Assembly (NCBI GenBank): GCA_008828725.1
Contig: MEHQ01000078.1
Coordinates: forward strand, 1-64,000
Direction: 5' to 3'
Origin: Saccharina japonica
Taxonomy: Eukaryota; Sar; Phaeophyceae; Laminariales; Laminariaceae
Length of the DNA stretch: 64,000 nt
Positions 34,729-46,516 of this stretch are shown in pieces. The notes under the pieces were generated by a model that worked only from the letters and a program-made list of their open reading frames with translations, searched no databases and was not told the origin of the DNA. The position numbers and the translations under genes were made by a program. The first letter of the stretch is position 1. Each line of letters begins with the position of its first letter.

Positions 34729-37700
34729 ATGAGCTCCAGGTGCAAGCTAGTCAGCCCAAGCACGCGCGGTGCAAGAGCTGGATCGGGGCAACGGAGCGGA
34801 CGCCAACAGCACCCATACGCGTCCCAGGTGAGGCAGCTCACCGACGACCTAAACGGAAGTTATGACCCCGTCGCTTACGACAGCCTTCAAAAATTGCACA
34901 CATACATGCGACAATTGCCATGTCGTAGCAGGTCAACCAGAGAGAGGCACTAGAGGTGGCGTGATATGGCGAAGAGGACACACGAGCCCTGCTGCTGGAA
35001 ACGGGCTGGGGCCAGTCTTTCAAGGCCTGCTGGGTGCCCAATGATGCACTGCACACGATCGCAACCAGCGCCATCCCCACCATGCTGTCACCGTATGTAT
35101 GTACGTACTCGTCGTATATATATTTTCCTATCATGCTGTACAGACACATACATGTACCTGTGGTACCCCAGGTACTGCTGCACAACGAAATGCAACGCGC
35201 GTCGTTTTGTACTGTAGACCTTGTTGCAGCACAATCGTAACGGCTCTGCTGCTGAACTGGCTGGCGACGCAGAGAGATTCTTACGTGGAGACCCAAGAGC
35301 AGAACGGGAGACTGCGGCTACTGAACGCGACCCTGCGGAACCAAAACATGGAGCTCGCTAGGGAACTGGCGAGTGCACTCAATCTACTACACAAACCACC
35401 CTCGGTACTGCTGTACAGCAGCTGTTACGGAGGATCATAGTAAATAGGACCAAATATTGTTAGTAAAAACTGGTAAGTATATAGGTTTTAGTGTGTACCG
35501 CAGATCCTATTTACTATGGTCCCCCGTAAATAGCTGTAGATGGCGCACCGTATATTACGTCTGCGTTTATGCCAGTATCTCCGGGCCAAGATTGCCGATA
35601 AACGTTTATCGGGTGCCCGGATTTTTACTCATAGTTGTAGACTCCAACATATATATGCGGATGGATATACTTATTGAGTGGGGAGTGGCGGTATAAATAT
35701 GTTGTTTTTGTTTGCTGCATTCTATAGCCTCTCACTTTGCCAGCGAGAAGATATTCCGCGGGTGATGCCCCTCCAGTCAGTCGCTGTTCAAACGCTCATG
35801 TGCCTGGTGGCTGGTGGCTTATACAATGGGTAGGTGTCCCGAGTTAAGAGCTTCCCGTGACAAGCCGAAACGCGCGCTCTTAACTGCCCATTGCTCTTAT
35901 CTGTTGTGGAAAATATACATATTAGTATAGATAGGAGGGACGAACCGTTCTGACCGCTCTTAACTCCAGAATGCTCTTATCGTAACCCCGTTGAGACCCC
36001 GAGATAGCGAACAACACAAGGACAAGCTTGGTGTTACCGACTGTCTACGAGCAGCTCGGGCGAGTACGGTTAGGATCGTGTTGCGCCTGTGTCGTACGAA
36101 CCATTGCCTTGAAAACTGGCCACAATTTCGCATCACCCCCCATCCACGCAGTTGTCGTCGCTGAAATCGTCACTTTTTATCGTCAATTTTCCCCTTTGAA
36201 GCCCCAAGAGGGTTAAGCGCTCTTAACTCATTCAGAACTGAAAATAAGATCCCACATTAATTCCAAGCAGTTTGTCCCCAAAATCGTGGAACCAGTTCTT
36301 AAGGGGTTAAGTTTAGGTACCCCCTGCCCATTTCAACAATGCACCAGACATATAATGGCTTAACTTAACCAGCCGCCAAACGGCCGCCCTTATATGTACG
36401 CTGACAACGCTTTTTTGCGGCGTAGAACGAGGCCAAGTCTATGCTACGGCTCTCGCGGCAGAAGGAGCGTGAAACGGAACGAAGACTGATGCAGCGAGAA
36501 GCATCGGCTCGAGGCCGTCGGCCGGCAGTGACGCGCTCCTTTTCCACTGACGACGCGCGTCCGAGACTCGCGGCAGAGCAGACTCCCCTCAGTGAACGGC
36601 GAGTAGACGCACTCCCAATGCACACCGGGATTGCAGTACGTACACGGGTACATAGCGAGGTGAACCATGGCTTCCGCGTGTTCAGTAGACGAAGGGCAAC
36701 ATATCAACTCACACTCTGCAGACCTAGAGCCTTATAGCGAGTGTATAACGCAAGCTTGATTGCTCATGACGCCAATCGTGAAATCATTTTAGTTGAAATT
36801 GCACAGGGTATGCGTTTAATGCACGTTTGGTTATTATTCCTGCTATTGTACCAAGCATGTTGACGGAACAAGCACAGTACAGTCCCGCAAATAAGAAACA
36901 CCTATTTATAACCTTGGACAACGTTGAGCATAGCCTATTATATTGGATTTAGTATGACGCTCACACAAGAGCAGGGTTCCTGAAACCGATTATCTTAGCG
37001 CCCCCCTAAAAGTGAGCCTTGTTATGTCCTTGCTAGCCTTAGAAGGCTATTCCTTATTCGTAGGTCCGGCTGCTCGTGATCTCAACGTGCAAGCGTGTTG
37101 AAATTGCGTGTTGGAAATGCACAGGGGCGAAAAACAAGAGGGATGCGCTACTCGTGTGGGTGTCACCACAGAACACCGAGGGCGCGAGGTCGGCAAGAGC
37201 CACCAAAGCCGGGGTGCCAGCAGCTCATGCCATGGCGTGGACAGCGACAGTCTCGTTGACGAAAACGCAGAGCGCCCTCCATTAGGTAGGTGACGGCAAG
37301 TATGTGCGTTGAGCGCTTCGGTCAAGAGGCAGATAATGTAGTCAGCTACCGTACGCCCGTGCTGCGAAGGCCGATTAAGGCGCCCAGCCACGAACCACAT
37401 CCGTATTCCTACCACTACATGCTACTATTCAATACGACGACTATTACCACTACCACTACTACTGTTCACTAGTAGAATTGGTACTACTCGTACTGCAGTA
37501 CTATTTTTACTAGTATCAGTGCTACTATGGCTACTACTGTGCTTATGTACTACTACGCCAGCTACTACTTACAAATACCGACACTACCTACTCCACCTTT
37601 CGGTGCGCTGTTTGCTGGACGTGCCTCACCAAAGCCTACCTGATGTTCTGTGTTTCGCGCAAATCTTGAAACGGTCCGCCCCACCAAGCTGCCGATAGTA

Positions 37701-39782
37701 TTGACTAGGAAAATCCGCTGTTACCCTCTTAGTCGGCCACGCAAGTACATGCGATGTTCACTTTTCGTGTATAGCATGCATTTCACGTGCAGTGCGACGC
37801 CCGCTGACCAGGTCGTTCAACCCACCCTGAACCAGGAACATCCCAAGCGTGGCTTGGGACCATCGCGCGCACCCGTCCTGTCGTCGTCACCCCTGTCTCC
37901 CCGCCACCCGGTTCGCCGGATGCGAAAGCGGTCCATCGGACCCCGAAGGAGGCGCCTGCTATCAAGAAAGGGGGGAGGTCAGTCTGTTCAAGATAGCACA
38001 CCTCGGACGTATGCTACCTTAAGGCAACGGTGCACCATTTTTTTCCGAGGCTCCTCACTTGAGGTCTATACTAATAGTAAGTCAAAAAAATGATTTTGGA
38101 CGAAAATAAAAGTGACACCCTATGAAAACTCCCGGCCTTAAATACCTATGCAAATGAAACATGTCACAAGAATGAAAGTCCGACGGTTTGGGGTGTAGGA
38201 GCCCGATTATTCCGAAAAACAAATCAGCCCGAAAGTGCTATATCTATCGTATATAGCACGCGTCCTCGGATAGATCAGATAGATCATATAGATCATCTAG
38301 TCCCTAACCTACCGTTGTGAAAGGTTGTACAGGATCTTCACAGTACAGATAGTAGATGCAATCCAGGAAACATGTTGTAGATCATGCGGATTATATATTG
38401 GTCCCACCCGGCAACACGACGAGCTCAATCATGCTTGTGAGACCGGGAATAGACCTGCCTTGTAATATCTAGAGTATGAAGCGGGACTCAGTTATCTGTC
38501 CGAGGTGAGTTGAACATGGGTACAGTACCCCTATGCACCACTATATTGTTGATCTATTGTGTCTATGCTTTGCAGCAGACTTCACGCTCGTCCAAAGGTA
38601 TGACTCCATACCTGGTCATGACATGGCCACCGCTGTTGATGATTGAAGTCGGGCCAATGTTTTGTTCGTTCGAGGTGTCATAGTCTGAGGGTGATAAACC
38701 CCTATGTTTGCCAACAAGAGGATACACATCTCTCGCCTGCAATGAACTACTGAATTTTTCGTGGCTGGTACATACATGCATAACCTTTATTGTTCTATAA
38801 TATGAGAGGTAAGCGCTAGGCAGGTTTGTTGACCAATTATTCGTAGCATGGGGCCCTGTCCCTTGTGGTTGTATTGAATTCTACTGTATAAATACCTGGC
38901 GGCCAGGTGCGTGTGTATGTGCATCTTGGTGTCCTTAACAACAGTTTGTTTCTTTCAGGAAGAAGCCGACTCCCTCGCGGGGAGCACCCGTTGTCGGAAG
39001 TGCTTCTAGAATACAGCTTATCTGTGAAAAAACATCCACACATTGGACAGGTCAGATCCCCATTCGAGCAACGCCATGGTATATAGGGGCGGTGGCTTAT
39101 TTTATGACTTCCTCACACGAGGGGGGGCTCGATATGCCTTATAGGGGTGGTGGCTTATCCGATGGACGCGCTCACACGAGGAGCTCAATATCGTACCATA
39201 CCTCGCCCCAAACATGACTTAAAATAAATATGTTAGCGAAACCCGACCATCTTTTTTATGCGCTAGTCGTACCTGAACAGCAAACATGCCAGGTACACAC
39301 TACTTGTAGTATATGTATCATGCTAATCGGTAGTTGTTGGCTCGAGGAGCTCAGCCGGTCAGTGGGTAAAACAAAATTGAGCCAAAACGAAGTGGTACAC
39401 CTACCATGGCCCCATTGTTTATTTCGTGATCTAGGTCATCCGGGAAAAAATACAACCCAGATGATAATTAATTATGATCTGCAACGATCGAGGCCATACT
39501 GTTGCCGGTGTGTGGGATGTGTATGGCACGGGTCTCGCGCCCAAGTTTACCGGGTGGGATCTGTATGGTACGGTTATTATTGCACAACATACATATCATA
39601 ACGGCCCTAAGAACCGCTTATTATTATTATATTATTTGCCTTCCGACAATGTGCAGGGCATTATTATTATTATCTTTGCCATCCGACAATGTGCAGCATG
39701 ATCTTCAGCGTTGATCACTCATAAAACTCCAAAAAGCAGAAGACCACTTTATTATGAGTGACCGGGGGGGGGGGGGGGGGAG

Positions 39783-39815
<33 letters not shown>

Positions 39816-42800
39816 CAAGTGAGGAGTTTCACTGATAAAGCATGCCTTATTGTTGGGATCCCATGCATGTTCTACTAGGTACCTGTGTAGGCCCATGGCA
39901 CAGCTCATCTTGTTACTACGTGAACATTTGTTTAATATTCTGGTCAGTTTTCAGGTGAAGTATAGAGGCCATCAAGCGACTATTCAGGTGCGGTGCGCCT
40001 GAGGGTACGTGTGAATAGAGCTCCTGGGTTCAAGTAAATAGCCTCACAATGTTAAAGGTGTCCAGCTGAGGCTACGTGTGTGTGAACGATCGGGATACTC
40101 TAATACGTTGTTACCTTTGTTTTTTTGCGTCCCATCGCTTTCGCTCGTGCCGCCCCAGGAGATCTTCCCTCGTTCCAGACGCCGCCTTTACCAATCAGCG
40201 CGGCTCGAGCCAAGAACGCGCAGCAGCATCGCCGTTAGCCGAACCGGCCGGCGAGCGGGTCAAGACGGCCCCGGTCCGACGCACGCCCGAACGTGGATGT
40301 TCGCGGTTGCTGGGCGACACGACGACCCCGTCAGACAGCACAACGGCTAGAAACAGGGATGCTGCAGATGAGGCAGACGCGAGGGAGCTCCCTGAGGACG
40401 GGTTTCTTCTGGCAGACCCCGAGAAGGGGGAGGAGGAGGAGAAGGAGGAGGAGGCCGATACCGAGGTACCTAAGTCAGCGTTACGGATAAAGCCGCTCTA
40501 CCATAGAGAGGTAGCACCGCCTTTTGGGGGGTGTCGCGATAGAGGTACTGGCTGTACCTCGTTTTGGCTGAAACGTTTTCTGAATGACGGGGGGGGGGGG
40601 GGGGGGCTCCTGAACCCATTTAGAACTGGAAAAAATAAATCCCATACTAATTCCAAGTAGTTTGTCCCCAAATTCGTGGGACCATTTCTTAAGTGGGGTT
40701 AACCCAAAATCGTCAGAATTTCATTCTTGTGGTGCAATATTTCTCATTGTATAGTTGCTTATACACTATTAATAGGCAATGGGATTATTCATCGAGTATG
40801 ATGGCACTTTAATTTTCCTCATACCTCAGGCAATGGGTGAGGTATAGAGCTCCTTGACCCTTTCAGAACTGCAGTCCCGTTTTGGGGACAATCCACACTA
40901 GTTCTAAGTAATTTTTCCCCAAAACGGGACTCCAGTCCTATGAGGGTTAAGTGATAAGTGACCACCCTTAGAAGGCAGAACATGGTGCACACCTCTGCCG
41001 TGGCATGCGTCTTTTTCTGGGGTTATGATGCTCACTTGAGAATAGTATACGAGCTCTATATCTCTCCCAAAGACATGGATATTAGACACTTGAGACGCAT
41101 GCTACGACAGAGGTGCACCATTTTTTCCTTCTGAGAGTGGTGACTTGAGGAGCCCTACACTAACAGTAAGTCAAAAACTGACTTTGGAGGAAAATAAAAG
41201 TGGTATCTACCCGAGTACCAGCCCTATGGCCTGCCAAAGTATACAATACAAATGATTGGAACTCGAGAATGAAAGTTCGACCATTATGGGTTAAGGAACC
41301 CCGATCATTCAGAAAAAAAACTCATCCAAAAAGAAGTGGCAGAACAATCTCACGGTACGAGGGGTACCACTTTTTGGCTCCATATCTTCTGACCGGTTGA
41401 GCTCCTCACGCGAGTAACCACCGGTTACTATTATCATTTTACTGGTACGTTTGTTTTTGGACTACCGCATTTGGAAGGTTTGGTCGGGTTGCGCGAACGA
41501 ATGTTTCCGGAGTCACGTTTGGGGTGAGATATTGAGCTCCTCATGTGAGGAGCTCAGACAATTCTGCTGCGTCCCTACCGTGGGAGGAGTCTTGCCTTAA
41601 TGACAAGTGCTACGATGGAGGTAGCACTTTTAGCTGATTTTGTTTCTGGATGATCGGGCTCCTTAACCCAGGTTCGTCGGAATCTCACAATTCTTGTGTT
41701 GCCATATTTTCCATAGTATACCTATCTCATGGGAATGTTGGTCCCGGGTAGTACTTTTGTCTTCCTCCAAAATTGTTTTACTTGCTATTGGTATGGAGCT
41801 CCTCAAGTGACGAGCTCAGAAAATTCACGTTGCGCCTCTATCGTAGCATTCGTCGGCATGCCTCTATTCGTACCTTAACCTCGGCCTACGGTAGGTAGGT
41901 ACAGTATTGTTCGGATGGTCATGATAACCCCTTTGAAGCGGACCTCTTTCGAGGGATAGAAGGGACAGCAGGGACATGAAGGGCATAAGGGATATAGGGG
42001 GCATAAGGGATAGAAGGGATAGAAGGGTTATACAGGACATGCGGAATATAGGGGATATATAAGGATGACGCATGCTACGATAGAGATGCACCATGGTTTT
42101 CCTGGGCTCTCCTCACTTGAGGAGCTTCATACCTCACCGAAAAAATGATTTTGGAAAAAAACAAAAGTGCTGCCGGATGAGAAACATCATGACCGAAAGA
42201 TACGCTGAAACATTAGTCGTCACAAAAATGAAAGTCCGACGAATTTGGATTAAGGAGCCCGGTCGTTCAGAAAACCATTCAGACAAAAAGTGCTACCTCT
42301 ACCGTAGCACTCGAGGGATATAAGGGACATAAGGGGCATAAGGGATATAGGGAATAGGGACCAAGTCAGTCTGTAATTAGGTGTTACCAGCCGTCTACGA
42401 ACAGCGTGATCGCTTATGATAGCACTACGGGTATACTAAGTATACTACAGTATATACAGTAGGATCATGTCCCGCCCGTGCCGTACAACTACTTGGATTG
42501 TAACTTTTTGATAGGACACCAATGTATACTATCCCGCAATCACGCAGTCAGTGGTCGTTACTGCTGCTGTAACCTTCACTTGTTTTGCCGTCAATGTTCC
42601 CCGTTGAAGTCACAAGAATGGGATGAAACGTAACGTCAATGGGTTGTCCCGCAGTTGAGGAACCTCCCAATCATTGTCCTGACCAAAACAAGGTACAACT
42701 TTGTACCCTTGGCGTAACAAGCGGCGATATTAGGGTTTCTTATAGACTACAGGCATGCTGTTGATCCACGGGTGGGGTACTCGCCAGCCAGGCTACCGTA

Positions 42801-43804
42801 TCACACGGATGGTAAGACAACCCCTCCCCCCCTCCGGCGAGTTTCTAAGCTGGTTTCCTCGACCAATGGGGGAAGAGTGCCAACGCCGGCCGATGCGTCT
42901 GTCGACGAAAACATCGCGACGAGTTGTTCCAAAGCCCTCCATTCTCGTTGCGTAGCCCCCTCCCCTTGTTTAGGAGAAATCAGGCTCGGCAATTAAGATC
43001 AGGGGGGGGGGGTGTTGTCTTGCGTGGCATACAGTATGCTTCAGGCCACGCTCGAGTCGCGTAAGTCCACATGGATTAGTAGTGGACGTAATCCAAAAGA
43101 GCTCCAACTGTCATTGGTTAAGCCGTCCGGTGCACTTATTATATCTAACTTGTAACATATTCCCCCGCAGATTTACAAAAACGTACATATTCCCCCGCTC
43201 TGTATTTTGTTCTGCTGGTGTGACAGGTAATGTATTCCCCGTGTCCTTCGGCTTGAACTGTATTCCTCACTATGTATGTTTTCTCTGGTCTGTCGTGTAT
43301 CCCGCCACTGTGTCTTCCTCGTCCCATGCCCCCCCCCGTGTCGGTCGATTCAACCTTCAGGGCGACGCCGAAAGCTCACAGACGACGACACCAGTCATAA
43401 TAGAATACGAACACTGCGGTCAAGACACCCGCGCAAGCCTCCGGCACCAAGCAGCAGACGACTCATCTTCTTACTACAGCTGTCCTCCCGGCCAGGTGAT
43501 CTCAGCTAGAGGCTATTCGCAATCCACACCACCGGCGATCACGGGAGCAGCAGCCGGCCGTATGGGGGGAGGGGGGACAGGCCTTCTTCAGGCGGCATAT
43601 TTCGGAGCTGCCTCCGTTGAGGCCGCGCGAAACGACCCAGGGCAACAACATTGTGTCCCGTGGGTACCCCCAGCGTCTGCGAGCCAGCCCACGTCGTCTC
43701 AAGAGGTGGAGGCTCAGCCGGCGACCAACTCGAGGCCTCGCCGGGGTGTGGCGCGGCCGCTTTCCTACCAGGAGCCGTCTCTCAACATCAAGATGCGCAA
43801 GTAA
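34729..43804 (+). CDS. SGO: shugoshin-like centromere cohesion protein
   Basis: Shugoshin guards centromeric cohesin, with PP2A, until chromatids separate. Seven exons: 34729-34931, 35230-35404, 36426-36635, about 37125-37285, 37812-37977, 40159-40465, 43361-43804; about 555 residues. The last 24 codons read RPRRGVARPLSYQEPSLNIK then M-R-K and stop: the shugoshin C-terminal box (basic, then Y-x-E-P-S-L-N-x-K-M-R), which binds phosphorylated H2A. Exon 2 codes an N-terminal coiled coil (NGRLRLLNATLRNQNMELAR), the usual site of dimerisation and PP2A contact. Exon 3 is a basic RQKERETERR helix. Exon 6 ends in an acidic EKGEEEEKEEEADTE run. The middle is Ser/Pro-rich, as expected of a disordered linker. 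Every junction agrees in phase except entry into exon 4, whose acceptor is unsure (37125, or 37141 for phase). Introns 2-6 hold MITEs of families A, B, C, L and N. The start ATG is chosen as the first in frame with exon 2. Confidence 0.7.
35425..35532. mobile_element. MITE family C, copy 1
   Basis: Ends TTACGGAGGATCATAGTAAA and its mirror TTTACTATGGTCCCCCGTAA enclose about 60 bp. It lies 21 bp after the donor of shugoshin exon 2. Other copies are at 44130, 56498 and 56671. Confidence 0.8.
35995..36215 (+). repeat. family N dispersed repeat, copy 1
   Basis: GGTGTTACCGACTGTCTACG, TAGGATCGTGTTGCGCC, CACGCAGTTGTCGTCG and ATCGTCAATTTTCCCC recur in the same order at 42378-42612. Unknown family, no coding capacity. 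Confidence 0.65.
36227..36306. mobile_element. MITE family B, 80 bp, TTAA flanks
   Basis: CTCATTCAGAACTG to CAGTTCTTAAGGGG, flanked by TTAA on both sides (36223-36226 and 36307-36310). Lies in shugoshin intron 2. Confidence 0.85.
38006..38264 (+). mobile_element. MITE family A copy in shugoshin intron 5
   Basis: Starts GACGTATGCTACCTT and ends ATATAGCACGCGTC. CCTCG occurs at both edges (about 38001-38005 and 38264-38268), a possible 4-5-bp target duplication. The internal blocks CTCCTCACTTGAGG, GAAAATAAAAGTG and AATGAAAGTCCGACG are diagnostic of the family. Confidence 0.85.
38265..38510 (+). repeat. family L repeat, copy 2
   Basis: GATAGATCATCTAG, CAGTACAGATAG, CCAGGAAACATG, CCCACCCGGCAACACG and GTTATCTGTCCG in family order. 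It directly follows the family A copy. Confidence 0.7.
39655..39740 (-). repeat. dispersed repeat, partner of 3.4 kb
   Basis: Inverted copy of 3412-3497. It follows a duplicated TTATTATTATCTTTGCC-type tail and ends next to a long G tract (39764-39814). Confidence 0.75.
39764..39814 (+). repeat. G tract of about 50 bases
   Basis: G18, A, GTT, then more than 30 G in a row. It lies in shugoshin intron 5. Its length is likely unreliable in the assembly. Confidence 0.85.
40615..40698. mobile_element. MITE family B in family A (site 1)
   Basis: CCCATTTAGAACTG to TTCTTAAGTGGGG between TGAA (40611-40614) and TTAA (40699-40702). The host sequence reads GGCTCCT..TTAACCCAAAATCG, and the uninterrupted form is seen at 41660-41690. 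Confidence 0.8.
40858..40946. mobile_element. MITE family B, 89-bp palindromic subtype (site 2)
   Basis: CCCTTTCAGAACTG, AGTCCCGTTTTGGGGAC, then the mirror image to CAGTCCTATGAGGG. TTGA lies on the left and TTAA on the right (40947-40950). Placed in the GAGCTCCT..GTGA segment of family A. Confidence 0.85.
41094..41372 (+). mobile_element. MITE family A copy, right end eroded
   Basis: Starts GACGCATGCTACGACAGAGG. Internal blocks are in family order, with an unoccupied TTAA (GGGTTAAGGAACCCC). The right terminal repeat is only faint. Confidence 0.75.
41602..41854 (-). mobile_element. MITE family A copy, inverted, empty TTAA site
   Basis: Starts GACAAGTGCTACGATGGAGG and ends CTATCGTAGCATTCGTC. 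The GGCTCCTTAACCCAGG segment shows the target of family B without an insertion. Confidence 0.85.
41940..42066. repeat. purine-rich GATAGAAGGG/ACATAAGGG tandem repeat
   Basis: About ten 9-12-bp units. A shorter run of the same type (GGGATATAAGGGACATAAGG) resumes at 42312-42358 just beyond the family A copy, so that copy probably landed inside the array. Confidence 0.75.
42067..42312 (+). mobile_element. MITE family A copy inside a tandem array
   Basis: GACGCATGCTACGATAGAGA at the left and CTACCGTAGCACTCG at the right. Well preserved, with an empty TTAA (GGATTAAGGAGCCC). Confidence 0.85.
42378..42625 (+). repeat. family N dispersed repeat, copy 2
   Basis: Homologous to 35995-36215; the two copies flank most of the shugoshin intron mass. 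Slightly longer, with a TACAGTATATACAG insertion. Confidence 0.65.
42870..42965 (+). pseudogene. decayed copy of shugoshin exon 4
   Basis: GAGTGCCAACGCCGGCCGAT, GTCTGTCGACGAAAACATCG and GCCCTCCATT parallel 37200-37285 of the gene (GGTGCCAGCAGCTCATGCC, GTCTCGTTGACGAAAACGC, GCCCTCCATTAG) with small indels. The donor is lost. It lies in intron 6. Confidence 0.45.
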
Positions 43805-43904
43805 GAGGGTTGGTGGCCAGCTGTCGTCGTTGAGTGCAGTATAGGACAGTACAGGACAGTACAGGACACCCAGAAGCGTGGCATGACATGGGTAGCATTT
43901 TTTG

Positions 43905-44395
43905 GCCGAAATATTTATTGCTGTTACTGATTACGTATTACTGACTATTTATGACTATTACTGACTATTACTGAGTACTACTGGCTATCACTGACTATTA
44001 CTGACTGTTACTTGCTATTTCTGACTATCACTGCCTATTACTGACTATGATTGGCCACTACTGACTGTTATTGACTTTTACTGACTATTACTGACTGTTG
44101 ATGACTTTTACTGACTAATACTGACTATTCCCGGGGACCATAGTAAACACTAGTAAATAGGACCAGATGTTGTTCGTAATAATAGGGTAATATTTTGGTT
44201 TTTGTGTGTACCGTAGATCCTATTCACTACGGTTCCCCGTAATCGTACTGGCTATTACTGGTTAGGTATTGCTGACTAGTACTGACTATTGCTGACTATT
44301 ACTGGCTAGTAATGTCTATTACTGACTATCACAGACTATTGCTGACCATTACTGACTAGTACTGAGTATTACTGAACTCTACTGACTATTAGTAT
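43905..44395 (+). repeat. TGACTATTAC minisatellite, split by a family C element
   Basis: About forty irregular units of CTGACTATTA type run from 43922 to 44129 and from 44250 to 44390. The break is exactly the family C element. Confidence 0.85.
44130..44243. mobile_element. MITE family C, copy 2, inside the minisatellite
   Basis: CCGGGGACCATAGTAAA at the left and TTCACTACGGTTCCCCGTAA at the right, with the internal TGTGTGTACCGTAGATCCTA shared with the 35.4-kb copy. A CACTAGTAAA duplication extends the left arm. Confidence 0.8.
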
Positions 44396-44399
44396 ACTC

Positions 44400-45700
44400 C
44401 TACACTGGGGAACTACCCGGTATATATATATATATATATATATATCCCATCTGTGTAGCACATTATATTTCGAGAGCATCTACACAGGTCATGGGAGTGT
44501 CCCCATCGGGTTAACCCCACGTTTTTCCTCAAAAAACAGTTTTGACTTGCTAATAGTATGGACCTCCTATACTATAATCAGGTGACATCCCTATCCCCTA
44601 TTGTCACGCGCCCCTATGTACTAACAAAACCATCACTAAGAAAGGCAGACTGATATTCGGGGTAGACTTCGTAACAAATTTGAGATTTTGTTTTGTGCTG
44701 AAATTAGTGTACAACGCACCCCCTTTCTCAAAACAAGAAATCACTCCAGACTGGGCCACTGGTATGCATTCCTGTTTCTTACTCGGTGTCGTGCTTCGCT
44801 TATTCCTGTTTGTTACGAGCACTCGGTGTCCTGTTTCACCACCGTAGTGGTCTGCCGTCGTGCTTGTTCCGAGCGCAGAGCGGACGATGAGTCGACAGCC
44901 AATTAAGCGATGTGTTACTGCAACACTTACATGAGAGCCGTTCGTGTGTTACGGGTATAAATAACGTGCTTCAAATCGTTAGGGATATGGTTGGGGTACA
45001 TAGGGGCCCTTGCACACCTTTAGAACTTCGCCCCGCGTTTTCAGCGACGTGATTTTACAATAGTTAGGATTAAAGTGGGATCCTATTTGCAGTGGCCAAG
45101 AGGTGTTAAGGGCGGTCAGTACACGGTTAGTGGCTGCTGAAAGGTCGTGGGTCTAAGGCCGACACCATTGGGATGCGAGGAATTTAATCCCCCTGCGCCC
45201 CCCCCCCCCCCCCCCCCCCCCCGCGCCCTACGCCGAACACATTCCGCTCGATTTGGCTGTGAATACGGCAGTCAGAGTGCAGAGCTATACCGAAACGGGT
45301 TTAAACGTATGCCCGGCGCTTTCCCCACAGCCAACCTGCTCAATAGTTTAACATTGTTGGTCAGCTGAAGTTCAACATTGGAGTCAATTATAGTGTTTTA
45401 CCCATACAACGTAATAACTCGTACGCGTTCTCTAACTCTAAACAACACCGTTGGTCAGCTAACTTCAACGTTGAAGTCAAACGGCGCCATTAACGTTTCC
45501 CACAATTGCTACAGTAGTAGTAGTAGTAGTAGACGGAGGCTACCCTATAGGGGGTCACGTTTACTTCGTAGGTGTTTTGTTTCCACCTGCGCCTCGGAGA
45601 TGGAAGCTATTTAGTGCAGGCTCGTCCCACGGTATACCCTATAGTCTAGAGGTTTCAGCTATATAGAGTTTCTGCCTTCTGAGGCAAAAGCTTCTGCCTT
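44400..45700. other. no gene; scattered repeat fragments
   Basis: A fragment of family A (44523-44580) and a diverged family-B-like segment (45015-45108) are visible. There is a 24-C run at 45198-45222, a TA microsatellite (44420-44447) and a GTA run (45512-45530). No exon is supported. Confidence 0.45.
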
Positions 45701-45702
45701 AC

Positions 45703-45980
45703 GAAGCATGCTACGCTAAGAGGTGCACCACCGTGTTTTTTTCTGGGGCTCCTCCCTTGAGGAGCTCTATGCCTCTATACCTGCAGTAGTCGAATATTGA
45801 TGTTCGAAATAAAAGCGCTATAATACCCAATGAACAAATCCATGGCCTAAGTATACAATGACACATATATTGCAACATACTAAGAATGCAAAGTCCGACG
45901 ATTATATTGGCTAAGGAGCTCCATCATTCAGATTTTTTTTTCGCAGGCAAAAGGTGCTACCTCTACACCTAGCACGCGTC
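45703..45980 (+). mobile_element. MITE family A copy
   Basis: GAAGCATGCTACGCTAAGAG to CTAGCACGCGTC. Internal blocks are complete; the TTAA site is changed to CTAA. Confidence 0.85.
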
Positions 45981-46007
45981 TCTGGCCGGTTGAGGTCCTC
46001 ATGATTA

Positions 46008-46290
46008 AACGCATGCTACGGCGGTGGTAGATAAAGGTTCGCCATGTTTTTTTGCCTTATAAGGGTGGTCACTTATCACTCGAGAAGCTCTCTACCTCAC
46101 CCAAAAAACTGATTTTGAAGGAAAAATCAAAGTTGACCAATCCCATGGTCTCGGCAAAAAATGAAGAAAATACCCGTATTGCACCAGAATAATGAGAACA
46201 TTCCGACGATTTTGGGCTAAGGAGTCCCGCCATTCAAAATATATATATAGCCAAAAAAAGGTATACCTCTATCGTTGTATCAAAGCCCGG
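46008..46290 (+). mobile_element. MITE family A copy, adjacent
   Basis: AACGCATGCTACGGCGG to ATACCTCTATCGTTGTATC. Carries the AGCCAAAAAAAGGTATACCT variant of the right arm, shared with copies at 46.44, 51.49 and 57.15 kb. Confidence 0.85.
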
Positions 46291-46438
46291 GTCGCATCAT
46301 CATTATCACCGACTGATCCCGTAGGACCAGCTTCATCCCTCCAGGCACGAGGCATATTAAATAAGGCCTCGCTACATAATACGAAACCCCACAATACATG
46401 AAACCCCCAAGACCGGAAAACCTGTTGTATCAAGCTGC

Positions 46439-46516
46439 CGCATGCCACGAACAGAGTCCCGCCATTCAGAAAAAAATAGCCAAAAAAAGGTATACCTCTA
46501 TCGTAGCACGCGCGTC
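46439..46516 (+). mobile_element. family A, internally deleted copy
   Basis: The left end CGCATGCCACGAACAGAG is joined directly to GTCCCGCCATTCAG and the right arm. The middle 190 bp is missing. Confidence 0.7.

Larger units (their letters stand above)
40490..41011 (-). mobile_element. family A copy with two family B insertions
   Basis: Inverted family A. The right end TGCCGTGGCATGCGTC is clear; the left end near 40490 is blurred by a local duplication and a 16-G tract. Two family B elements interrupt it: 40615-40698 at the internal TTAA and 40858-40946 at another site. Confidence 0.75.

Noticed and set aside
40859-40946. Rho-independent-style terminator hairpin
   Set aside because: The perfect stem belongs to a repeated transposable family (B), and the setting is an intron of a eukaryotic gene.
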